The notes under the pieces were generated by a model, which was given only the letters and a program-made list of their open reading frames with translations, searched no databases and was not told the origin of the DNA. A stretch of DNA of 12,290 nt from Bacteroidales bacterium (GTDB lineage Bacteria > Bacteroidota > Bacteroidia > Bacteroidales > UBA932), in NCBI GenBank assembly GCA_004552615.1, contig SFNZ01000053.1, forward strand, positions 1-12,290. Reading direction: 5' to 3'. Position 1 is the first letter of the stretch. Every line of letters starts with the position of its first letter. Both the position numbers and the translations under genes were made by a program. Positions 6,360-12,290 of the stretch are shown here, piece after piece.

Positions 6360-7595
6360 ATGTTGGACAAAACATCAAAAATATACATCGCAGGCCACCG
6401 CGGGCTCGTGGGCTCCGCCATCTGGAACAATCTCCGGCAGCGCGGCTACACGAATCTCGTCGGGTGCACCCATCGGGAACTGGATTTGACGGACCAGGTG
6501 GCCGTACGGAAGTTCTTTGACGAGGAACGTCCTGATGCAGTGGTACTTGCAGCAGCATTCGTAGGCGGCATCATGGCAAATTCACTCTATCGCGCGGACT
6601 TCATCATGCAGAACATGAAGATACAGTGCAATGTGATCAGCGAGGCCTATGCGCATGGAGTGAAGAAACTCCTTTTCCTCGGATCGACCTGCATATATCC
6701 GAAGAACGCCCCGCAGCCAATGAGGGAGGACTGTCTCCTGACATCCCCTCTTGAGTACACCAACGAGGAATATGCCATAGCGAAAATAGCAGGCCTGAAG
6801 ATGTGCGAGAGCTACAATCTCCAGTACGGGACGAATTACATTGCCGTGATGCCTACAAACCTGTACGGGCCGAACGACAATTTCCATCTCGAGAACTCCC
6901 ACGTGATGCCGGCAATGATGCGCAAGATTTATCTCGCCGGACTGATTCATGAAGGGGACTGGGATATGATACGAAAGGATTTGGCAATCAGGCCGGTATC
7001 CGTCTCTGCCGAAGTGTCCGGCAAACTCGGTTGCAAGGCCGGAGGGAAGGATGGCTCTGGCCGGTTCATCGTTGACGGAACCTCCCAGGAGCACGACATA
7101 CTCGCCGTGCTTTCGCATTATGGCATATATGACAACCGCGTCGTGCTGTGGGGCACCGGAACTCCCCTGCGCGAATTCCTCTGGAGCGAGGACATGGCCG
7201 ACGCTTCTGTACACATCCTCCTCAACGTTGACTTCAAGGATATTATCGGGATTGAAAAATACTCATCGGTATTCTACGGCACGAGCGCCGGCGGGGTCGT
7301 TGACAGGAACAACAGCGAAGGACGCGGAGGGGCAATCCCATCCCTCGGAGAAATCCGCAACTGCCATATAAATGTAGGGACAGGCAAAGAACTGACAATA
7401 CGCGCACTTGCCGAACTGGTCGCAAAAGCGGCAGGATTCTCCGGCACTATCGAGTTCGACTCCTCAAAGCCGGACGGAACGATGCGCAAACTCATAGATG
7501 TCAGCAAATTGCATTCTCTCGGCTGGACTCATAAGGTTGAGATTGAGGACGGAGTGGAGAAACTGTTCCATTGGTACCGTGACAGCATCCGGTAA
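6360..7595 (+). CDS. fcl: GDP-L-fucose synthase with Bacteroidota-type insertions
   Basis: 411 residues from the ATG at 6360. It catalyses the NADPH-dependent 3,5-epimerisation and 4-reduction of the Gmd product to GDP-L-fucose, used for fucosylated capsule and glycoproteins. Seen: AGHRGLVGS (11-19) Rossmann motif, catalytic Ser109 with Cys111 in GSTCIYP, Y138-x-x-x-K142 (YAIAK), His181 in NSHVMPA, GTGTPLREFLWSEDMA and HINVGTG. E. coli Fcl is 321 residues. The extra length lies in two places: about 60 residues around 192-258 before LWGTGTPLREF, and about 30 around 300-331, rich in Gly and Ser, before NCHINVGTG. The first is familiar in Bacteroidota. A GTG start at 6333 reads through the repeat-like spacer and is less likely, because the family start is close to the Rossmann motif. 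Confidence 0.94.
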   Translation: MLDKTSKIYIAGHRGLVGSAIWNNLRQRGYTNLVGCTHRELDLTDQVAVRKFFDEERPDAVVLAAAFVGGIMANSLYRADFIMQNMKIQCNVISEAYAHGVKKLLFLGSTCIYPKNAPQPMREDCLLTSPLEYTNEEYAIAKIAGLKMCESYNLQYGTNYIAVMPTNLYGPNDNFHLENSHVMPAMMRKIYLAGLIHEGDWDMIRKDLAIRPVSVSAEVSGKLGCKAGGKDGSGRFIVDGTSQEHDILAVLSHYGIYDNRVVLWGTGTPLREFLWSEDMADASVHILLNVDFKDIIGIEKYSSVFYGTSAGGVVDRNNSEGRGGAIPSLGEIRNCHINVGTGKELTIRALAELVAKAAGFSGTIEFDSSKPDGTMRKLIDVSKLHSLGWTHKVEIEDGVEKLFHWYRDSIR

Positions 7596-7620
7596 CTTCC
7601 CCGGTCCCTCAGTGCGTTTG

Positions 7621-9081
7621 TCACTCCCCTTTCAGCAGCGGAAAATCAGGATTCGGGACGTGGGCTGCGGACATGATTGACTTGAGATCTTCAGCTACGG
7701 AAGGAGCGTCAGCGAGGACGTCGCGGGACTCCGAAGGGTCATTGTCGAGGTCGTAGAGTTCGTAGCGGTCTTCGTCCGAGCGGACATTCAGGTGAACCAG
7801 TTTCCAACGGCCTTTGCGTACAGCCTGGCGACCGCCCATTTCCTGGAATTCGAAATATAGATATTCGTGTTCCTTCCGGTCTTTCCTGCCCTCGAGCACG
7901 GGAAGCAGGCTTACTCCGTCAATGTCATTACCGACTTCCTGTCCGTTGATCTCGCGGAGGGTCGGCATAACGTCCCAGAACGAGCAGATGAAATCGGACT
8001 GGGTGCCCCCGTCGACGTGGCCTTTCCATTTGACAATGAACGGGACACGTATTCCTCCTTCATAGACATCCCTCTTGTATCCGCGCCAAGGCCCGTTGGA
8101 GTCGAAAAAGTCGGGATCGGCACCGCCCTCGAGATGCGGGCCGTTGTCTGAAGCGAAGATGATGATGGTATTGTCGTAAATGCCGAGTTCTTTCAGTTTG
8201 TCCACAATCTGGCTGACATACATGTCAAGTCTCGAGACCATTGCCGCAAACGTGGCGCGGGGATATGCCTGCGAGCAATAGCCTCCTTTGCGGAACATCG
8301 GCATTCCCTGGTCGCATCCCCTGAACGGGGTCTCGGGAAACTTTCCTCTGAATTCCTGTATTATACCATCCTCAGGCACAATCAGTTCCGCGTGAGGGAG
8401 AGTCGTCGGATACCACATGAAGAAAGGGCGTCCGTCCCTGGCCGACTGCTCCATGAATGCCAGGGCTTCTTTCTGGATAAGGTCCGGCACATAGGTCCCT
8501 TCCCCGTACGGAACTTCATCGCAATTATCCTCAATCTCAATCAGTTTGTCATTATCCCAGATATGGTCGGCATAATAGCTGTGCGCCAGACGCTGGCAAT
8601 TGAATCCGTAAAATCTGTCGAGCCCCATCTTACGGGGGTCTCCGGACGAATGCGGCAGGCCGAGTCCCCATTTGCCGAATGCAGCAGTGGTGTATCCCGC
8701 ATCCTTGAGATCATGGAATATGGTACGGGTGCTGTCGGGCAACGGGAATTGTCCTTCAGGCATTATCTCGCGATTTCCCCTGACAGGCGTGTGCCCGCTA
8801 TGGGTTCCTGTCAGAAGGCAGGATCGTGACGGGGCGCTGACGGTGGTGCCGGAGTAACATTGTGTGAAGCGCATGCCCTCGGACGCAATCCTGTCGATGG
8901 CCGGCGTGGTGAAATGTGTCTGGCCGTAGCAGCTGAGGTCGCCCCAACCGAGGTCGTCAGCGAGTATGAAGACAATGTTCGGGCGGGTGCCAGAGGCCGG
9001 GCCATTGTGATTTGCGCAGGAGGAGGCTGCAACGATTGTCCCGGTGATGAGGATGGAGTCGGTGAACTTGTTGGCTTTCAT
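7621..9081 (-). CDS. Sulfatase, S1 family, Ser-type, probable lipoprotein
   Basis: 486 residues. The N-terminus has a hydrophobic segment ending AASSC, so Cys22 is a likely lipidation site and the enzyme would be anchored in the periplasm or on the outer membrane. RPNIVFILADDLGWGDLSCYG carries metal-binding Asp42 and Asp43. The sulfatase signature is SAPSRSCLLTG (82-92) with Ser82 as the residue turned into formylglycine, so an anaerobic radical-SAM maturase (anSME) is needed; none is in the window. Other active-site segments are FGKWGLG (Lys137), LPHAEL (His230) and ASDNGPH (Asp312, Asn313). Family members remove sulfate from host or algal glycans; the substrate is unclear. It starts 33 bp after the EamA gene and is probably its operon partner. 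Its stop faces that of fcl across 25 bp. Confidence 0.92.
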   Translation of the reverse strand: MKANKFTDSILITGTIVAASSCANHNGPASGTRPNIVFILADDLGWGDLSCYGQTHFTTPAIDRIASEGMRFTQCYSGTTVSAPSRSCLLTGTHSGHTPVRGNREIMPEGQFPLPDSTRTIFHDLKDAGYTTAAFGKWGLGLPHSSGDPRKMGLDRFYGFNCQRLAHSYYADHIWDNDKLIEIEDNCDEVPYGEGTYVPDLIQKEALAFMEQSARDGRPFFMWYPTTLPHAELIVPEDGIIQEFRGKFPETPFRGCDQGMPMFRKGGYCSQAYPRATFAAMVSRLDMYVSQIVDKLKELGIYDNTIIIFASDNGPHLEGGADPDFFDSNGPWRGYKRDVYEGGIRVPFIVKWKGHVDGGTQSDFICSFWDVMPTLREINGQEVGNDIDGVSLLPVLEGRKDRKEHEYLYFEFQEMGGRQAVRKGRWKLVHLNVRSDEDRYELYDLDNDPSESRDVLADAPSVAEDLKSIMSAAHVPNPDFPLLKGE

Positions 9082-9114
9082 GGGAATGTCTGTTCCGGTC
9101 GGGATTCCGAATTG

Positions 9115-9540
9115 TCAGATGGCTACGAGGACTGTCCCGGCGAGTATAAGGAGGCAGCCGAGCAGAGAGCGGACAGTGAGCTGTTCATGAAGGAATATAG
9201 CAGCGAGTATGAATGTAAGGACGATGCTGAGTTTGTCCACCGGGACGACTTTGGTGACGCATCCTGTCTGCAGGGCCTTGTAATAGCATAGCCATGAGGC
9301 TCCTGTGGCTAGTCCGGAGAGGATGAGGAAGAGCCAGCTGCGTTGCGAAATATTTGCTATCCCGCCCTGCGCTCCTGTCACGAATACAATCCCCCATGCC
9401 ATGAGCACGACGACAACGGTGCGGACGGCCGTTGCAAGGTTGGAGTCGACTCCGTCAATGCCGATTTTCGCGAATACCGAAGTCAATGCCGCAAAGATTG
9501 CGGACAGCAATGCAAATAGAAGCCACATATTGTTTTTCAT
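9115..9540 (-). CDS. EamA-family half-size membrane transporter
   Basis: 141 residues with about five hydrophobic helices and a single EamA domain. The opening WLLFALLSAIFAALTSVFAKIG, then YYKALQTGCVTKVVPVDKLS and IFLHEQLTVRSLLGCLLILAGT, are typical of the family. Full-size relatives of the drug/metabolite transporter superfamily have two such domains (about 300 residues); single-domain versions of about 140 residues exist in many bacteria and are expected to dimerise, so this is not necessarily a truncation. The substrate is unknown. It precedes the sulfatase on the same strand. Both start codons are preceded by the same 11-base sequence, GAACAGACATT. Confidence 0.85.
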   Translation of the reverse strand: MKNNMWLLFALLSAIFAALTSVFAKIGIDGVDSNLATAVRTVVVVLMAWGIVFVTGAQGGIANISQRSWLFLILSGLATGASWLCYYKALQTGCVTKVVPVDKLSIVLTFILAAIFLHEQLTVRSLLGCLLILAGTVLVAI

Positions 9541-9623
9541 TGTGTCAATGTCTGTTCGGCGGGTTCTCCTCCATCCGGCAGCAAATATTCCGGCAGAAAC
9601 GAGCCTTCGTGTATTACCGGTCT

Positions 9624-9631
9624 CAAATATA
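9624..9631 (-). promoter_or_regulatory. -7 box for the EamA-sulfatase pair
   Basis: TATATTTG on the minus strand matches TAnnTTTG. It lies 83 bp before the EamA ATG, predicting a leader of about 75-80 nt. No clear -33 element. It diverges from the tRNA promoter. Confidence 0.45.
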
Positions 9632-9642
9632 GATAAAAAAGT

Positions 9643-9672
9643 TTTGGTTTTGAAAAATAATGCTTATCTTTG
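9643..9672 (+). promoter_or_regulatory. Promoter of tRNA-Cys
   Basis: TTTG at 9643-9646 and TATCTTTG at 9665-9672 (TAnnTTTG) are separated by 18 bp. Transcription should start about 12 nt before the mature tRNA. Confidence 0.6.
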
Positions 9673-9690
9673 CAATCCCATAAGGGAAAC

Positions 9691-9764
9691 GGTGCTTTGG
9701 CCGAGCGGTTAGGCACAGGTCTGCAAAACCTGCTACAGCGGTTCGATTCCGCTAGGCACCTCCA
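9691..9764 (+). tRNA. tRNA-Cys (anticodon GCA)
   Basis: Full cloverleaf. The acceptor stem is GGTGCTT (9691-9697) with AGGCACC (9754-9760), one G-T pair. The anticodon stem is CAGGT/ACCTG with loop CTGCAAA, placing anticodon GCA at 9723-9725. The T arm is AGCGG-TTCGATT-CCGCT (9737-9753). The discriminator base is T (9761), the identity base expected for tRNA-Cys, and CCA is encoded at 9762-9764. No copy of the 3' end was found elsewhere in the window that would mark an integration site. Confidence 0.97.
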
Positions 9765-9765
9765 A

Positions 9766-9796
9766 AAACGCCCCTGAGAGTATCTCAGGGGCGTTT
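9766..9796 (+). terminator. Intrinsic terminator after tRNA-Cys
   Basis: A perfect 14-bp stem, AAACGCCCCTGAGA paired with its reverse complement, around a 3-nt GTA loop, starting two bases after the encoded CCA. The GC-rich core and A/T-rich outer pairs make it work in principle in both directions. Confidence 0.9.
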
Positions 9797-9823
9797 GATG
9801 TTTCAGACATTACTATAACATTG

Positions 9824-9931
9824 CTACAAGTCGTCACTGACCGGTTCGAGCCATTCGTTGTATTCAGTGCCGCCGGTTTTCACGTGAGTGGCGATGTGCT
9901 GGAACCAGCTGCCCTTTTGCCGTTTTTGCAA
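9824..9931 (-). pseudogene. 35-codon reading frame without ATG; gene remnant or unannotated small protein
   Basis: The minus strand holds a frame from TTG at 9929-9931 to TAG at 9824-9826. It reads as plausible protein: a basic start (QKRQKGS), then WFQHIATHVKTGGTEYNEWLEP, ending PVSDDL. A stop (TGA) lies only three codons upstream of the TTG, so no longer frame exists. The TTG overlaps a perfect -7 box (TATTTTTG, 9929-9936, minus) with ATTG 18 bp upstream, so a promoter from here would start transcription after the TTG. It could be the C-terminal remnant of a lost gene or a small protein with a non-ATG start. I do not recognise the family. Confidence 0.35.
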
Positions 9932-10015
9932 AAATACTCATTTTATCCGAAACGCAATGCAACGGACGGCCTCCATATTGCATCTATTTGATGGTATCAT
10001 AATTATTGCGTAAAT

Positions 10016-10576
10016 ATGAAAAGACTTTTTTCCGCAGCATTGTTCTGCGTCCTCGCCTTTGCTGCAGCAAATGCCCAGTCAAGGCTCACAGTTGAAGTCG
10101 CAGCAGGTGTTCCATTCTACGGATTGCCGGGACTGACAGGCGCCCCTGCCCAGAATGGACTTAACATTGGATTTGAAGCCAGACAATCCCTGACATCAGT
10201 TCCCGCCCTTTCATTCGGGGCACAGGCTTCCTTTTCTCCTGCATGGTGCAGCTCCTCCGACTTTGAAGCGGCCAAAAAAAGCAAATACCACAAATACTAT
10301 ATTACCCCGGAATTCATCATCGATTACAATATTCTTCCCGGGCGCAAGATCAGCCCGTTTGTAAGTATTGGAGCAGGTGTACAGGGAAACATCGTTGTGG
10401 ATGACGGCGAACCGGCGAGACGGGACTTCGGAGGGATTGTCAATCCTCGTCTTGGAATCGAGTTTTTTCACCGTATAAGGATATACGGCGAGTTGAAGAA
10501 ACGTTTCGACAAAAGTTCAATAGACGATTATTTCGCAGTGAATGTCAGCTGGATATTCGTTTCGAAAAAGAATTGA
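10016..10576 (+). CDS. Small outer-membrane beta-barrel protein
   Basis: 186 residues. A signal peptide covers about residues 1-20 (MKRLFSAALFCVLAFAAANA) with predicted cleavage before Gln21. The mature part shows alternating hydrophobic and polar strands typical of an eight-stranded OMP_b-brl-type porin fold: RLTVEVAAGVPF, ALSFGAQASFSPAW, KYYITPEFIIDYNIL, SPFVSIGAGVQGN, GGIVNPRLGIEFF, RIRIYGELKKRF, and a closing strand YFAVNVSWIFVSKKN. Such proteins are common in Bacteroidales and usually have no assigned role. No TAnnTTTG box with good spacing or Shine-Dalgarno was found. The MITE-like block begins at its stop codon. Confidence 0.78.
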   Translation: MKRLFSAALFCVLAFAAANAQSRLTVEVAAGVPFYGLPGLTGAPAQNGLNIGFEARQSLTSVPALSFGAQASFSPAWCSSSDFEAAKKSKYHKYYITPEFIIDYNILPGRKISPFVSIGAGVQGNIVVDDGEPARRDFGGIVNPRLGIEFFHRIRIYGELKKRFDKSSIDDYFAVNVSWIFVSKKN

Positions 10577-10829
10577 TGATATAACTTAAGTTTCGCAGAG
10601 CGAAACAACTGCTTTTGAGGCCTTCAGGCCGAGGGTAAGTCCCTTGCCCGGGGTCGGGAGCGATTAGCAAAAGTCCAGTGGCCTTTTGCAGCGAGCAGCC
10701 CGAAGGGACGGTAGGGATTTAGGAAAAGGGTAGCGTACACAAAATATGCGCGCGGGCCTTTTGCTCGCACAGAGCAATAAATCCTCTAAAAAGCAGCAAT
10801 TTGCGGCTTACGAAAGTTGAATGATATAA
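10576..10829. mobile_element. MITE-like hairpin-rich block with 9-bp flanking direct repeats
   Basis: This fills the 257-bp gap between the barrel gene and dtd and holds no credible gene. ATGATATAA occurs at 10576-10584 and 10821-10829 and would be a 9-bp target duplication. Inside, the left end (10585-10620) and the reverse complement of the right end (10783-10820) share TTTCG, a purine-rich block, then CTGCTTTT and GAGG in the same order: an imperfect terminal inverted repeat. Internal hairpins include GTTTCGC-AGA-GCGAAAC (10590-10606), GCAAAAG/CTTTTGC with inner CCA/TGG (10667-10689), and TTGCTC-GCACA-GAGCAA (10761-10777). A structured RNA is an alternative reading. No transposase is in the window. 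Confidence 0.42.
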
Positions 10830-10833
10830 ATAT

Positions 10834-11286
10834 ATGAGACTTGTAATACAGAGATGCTCAGAGGCTTCCGTCACCATAGACGGTTCCTGCGTATCCGCAA
10901 TTGGCAAAGGCCTGCTCGTGCTCGTCGGAGTCGAACAGGGAGATACTGAAGCTGATGTGGACTGGCTCGTGGGAAAGACAGCCGGGATGAGAATCTTCGA
11001 CGATGCGGAAGGCGTGATGAACCTCAGCGTCAAGGACGTCGGAGGAGACGTGCTGGCAATATCCCAGTTCACGCTGACGGCATCCACCCGCAAAGGCAAC
11101 AGGCCGTCTTACATACGCGCAGCCGGACACGAACTTGCAATCCCTTTGTACACATCATATTGCGACAAACTTTCCGCTGCTCTCGGAAAGCCCGTGGGCA
11201 AAGGTGTGTTCGGCGCCGACATGAAGGTGGCGCTTGTGAACGACGGACCTGTTACAATAATTATAGACTCCCGTATCAGGGAGTGA
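10834..11286 (+). CDS. dtd: D-aminoacyl-tRNA deacylase
   Basis: 150 residues, normal length. Dtd hydrolyses D-aminoacyl-tRNAs (and Gly-tRNA-Ala), freeing tRNA mischarged with D-amino acids; it acts as a cytoplasmic homodimer. Both signature motifs are present: SQFTL (77-81) and NDGPVT (136-141), the latter fitting NxGPVT, which inserts a Gly-cisPro pair into the partner's active site. The start MRLVIQRCSEASVTIDG is standard. The gene follows the MITE-like block by four bases, so its promoter may lie in that block or upstream. Its last 11 bases overlap the end of the convergent PHP-related pseudogene. Confidence 0.96.
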   Translation: MRLVIQRCSEASVTIDGSCVSAIGKGLLVLVGVEQGDTEADVDWLVGKTAGMRIFDDAEGVMNLSVKDVGGDVLAISQFTLTASTRKGNRPSYIRAAGHELAIPLYTSYCDKLSAALGKPVGKGVFGADMKVALVNDGPVTIIIDSRIRE

Positions 11287-11796
11287 CAAGGGTGGTATCT
11301 TCCGGGAACGGATAGATGAATATAGGATTCGTGAGGGCCTGCATCCTGTTCTCGAGGTCATACAACTCAGCCCTTACCCATCCGCACTTGTTGTCAACGG
11401 TCACTTCCACATTTTCTCCGGCCTGGATATAGGCATAATAGAAAGTACCGTTCACATTGTACATCTTGAGCACCCCGCTGGTTGAGGCCGTAAAGCTTAC
11501 CACAGGACGCTTCGCAAAGATATCGTCACCAATTTCCGCTATCTTTCCGTCACCAATAACCTTGAAATCAAGAGTAATCTCGCTGCTGCCGGTGATATAG
11601 CTGCGCCCGTTGCACAATCCGTCAATCACTGCACCGCGTGAAAGGGAAGAACATCTGATCACGGTCTGCGGCAAGCCTATCTTGTTGCTGAACCTGTGAA
11701 ATGCATGAATGTGGTATCATTGTCCCTGGCTGAAACCTCCGTGGAGAAAACAGTTGAAACGGCGGCCAGGACAAGAATCAGACCTTTATTCTTCAT
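11276..11796 (-). pseudogene. Broken PHP-type metallohydrolase: signal peptide joined to C-terminal domain, with frameshift
   Basis: From the ATG at 11794-11796 a signal peptide is read (MKNKGLILVLAAVSTVFS..EVSA), but this frame stops at 11677-11679 after 39 codons. Another frame runs through the same place without a start and continues to 11276: HAFHRFSNKIGLPQTVIRC, LSRGAVIDGLCNGRSYIT, CGWVRAELYDLENRMQ, ALTNPIFIYPFPED. One missing base near 11707 would join the two. The second part resembles the C-terminal domain after the PHP barrel in CehA/McbA-type metallohydrolases (GRSYI, WVRAEL, ALTNPI). The metal-binding PHP barrel itself is absent, so the gene seems to have lost its catalytic core as well as its frame. 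The family assignment is from memory of motifs. A sequencing error could explain the frameshift but not the missing domain. Confidence 0.6.
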
Positions 11797-11859
11797 AGTT
11801 TTGAGCAGTTTGATTGTTTGAACATGCAATGATAAGATAATTTTTCCAACCTTACGGAC

Positions 11860-11867
11860 TATATTTG
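11860..11867 (+). promoter_or_regulatory. -7 box for the DUF6249-like gene
   Basis: TATATTTG matches TAnnTTTG and lies 62 bp before the ATG, predicting a leader of about 55 nt. The -33 region is only T-rich. Confidence 0.45.
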
Positions 11868-11929
11868 CGTTATATATGTGACCGGCCCGGGTGACGGGGA
11901 TTGTTTAACATATATTATTTGGTACTACT

Positions 11930-12290
11930 ATGGTTTACAAACTTATTGCAGATTTTATCGACGTGTTGATTCCTATCAGCGTCTACGTTATTCTTCCGAT
12001 ACTGATAGTATGGATTACCAGCCGTGTCAGGCAGAACGAGACTAACCGCAAGGCGGAGATAATGCTCAAGGCGATTGAGAAAGGGGCCCAGATTGACCCC
12101 GGGATGTTCGAGACGAAGAAATCCAGGAAGACAATCAAGGAACGGCTTCTGGAAAAACTGACCGGGGCATGCGTGACTTCCCTCATGGGAATTGCCTTCC
12201 TGCTCCTCGCCCTGATTCCGCAATGGCCGGGTGACCAGAACATGAATGACAATGAACTGTTATTCCTCCTGGCGGCAGGTATACTTCTGT
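11930..12290 (+). CDS. DUF6249-like small membrane protein, partial at window edge
   Basis: 120 codons from the ATG at 11930, open at the right edge. An N-terminal membrane helix (DVLIPISVYVILPILIVWI, about 11-29) is followed by a charged stretch RQNETNRKAEIMLKAIEKG, then IDPGMF and KTIKERLLEKLTGACVTSLMGIAFLLLALIP, whose end is a second helix, and the beginning of a third (LLFLLAAGILL). I recognise this as the family annotated DUF6249 in Bacteroidota, often found beside an ECF-type sigma factor gene; a sigma factor could lie just outside the window. No function is established. Confidence 0.7.
   Translation, partial: MVYKLIADFIDVLIPISVYVILPILIVWITSRVRQNETNRKAEIMLKAIEKGAQIDPGMFETKKSRKTIKERLLEKLTGACVTSLMGIAFLLLALIPQWPGDQNMNDNELLFLLAAGILL

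Noticed and set aside
9115..9540. EamA gene as a truncated transporter
   Set aside because: Single-domain EamA proteins of this size are a regular form, and start, stop and helices are complete.
7621..9540. Polysaccharide utilisation locus around the sulfatase
   Set aside because: No susC/susD pair, glycoside hydrolase or dedicated regulator is present nearby in the window.
9691..9800. tRNA-Cys as an attachment site of an integrated element
   Set aside because: No direct repeat of the tRNA 3' end and no integrase were found in the window.
10577..10833. Riboswitch or known housekeeping RNA (RNase P, tmRNA, 6S) before dtd
   Set aside because: I could not match any of the conserved cores of those RNAs; the terminal and flanking repeats fit a MITE-like element better.
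1..12290. CRISPR array, toxin-antitoxin or defence system
   Set aside because: No regularly spaced repeats and no proteins with such motifs were seen on either strand.

Overview
The window looks like chromosomal DNA of a gut-type Bacteroidales bacterium. The evidence is the repeated Bacteroidota -7 promoter element (TAnnTTTG) in front of several genes, the near absence of Shine-Dalgarno sequences (rubrerythrin is the exception), and several protein families typical of the group: an AddB-like PD-(D/E)XK nuclease, a DUF3667 protein, a nucleotidyltransferase/GHMP-like fusion, and a DUF6249-type membrane protein. Genus cannot be fixed from this sequence.

Layout. 1-2107 (minus): a secreted choloylglycine-hydrolase-family amidase, followed by the first 316 residues of an AddB-like recombination nuclease that runs off the left edge. 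2178-3851 (plus): a reverse rubrerythrin with its own promoter and a strong RBS, a perfect 22-bp inverted repeat, then a DUF3667 zinc-ribbon membrane protein. 3857-7595: a fused nucleotidyltransferase/degenerate GHMP-like gene (minus) diverges from gmd and fcl (plus), which make GDP-L-fucose from GDP-mannose. 7621-9540 (minus): a half-size EamA transporter and a Ser-type sulfatase lipoprotein, probably co-transcribed. 9643-9796 (plus): tRNA-Cys(GCA) with promoter and intrinsic terminator. 9797-10015: a 35-codon minus-strand reading frame without ATG. 10016-10576 (plus): a small outer-membrane beta-barrel protein. 10576-10829: a hairpin-rich block with imperfect terminal inverted repeats and 9-bp flanking repeats, resembling a MITE. 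10834-11286 (plus): dtd. 11276-11796 (minus): a broken gene joining a signal peptide to the C-terminal domain of a PHP-type metallohydrolase. 11930 to the right edge (plus): DUF6249-like membrane protein.

Most of the window is ordinary housekeeping and envelope metabolism. I see no defence system, CRISPR array, prophage or complete mobile element. The points most worth a second look are the GHMP-like domain that lacks its phosphate-binding loop, the MITE-like block before dtd, the palindrome after rubrerythrin, the decayed PHP gene, and -7 boxes so close to start codons that the transcripts should be leaderless.
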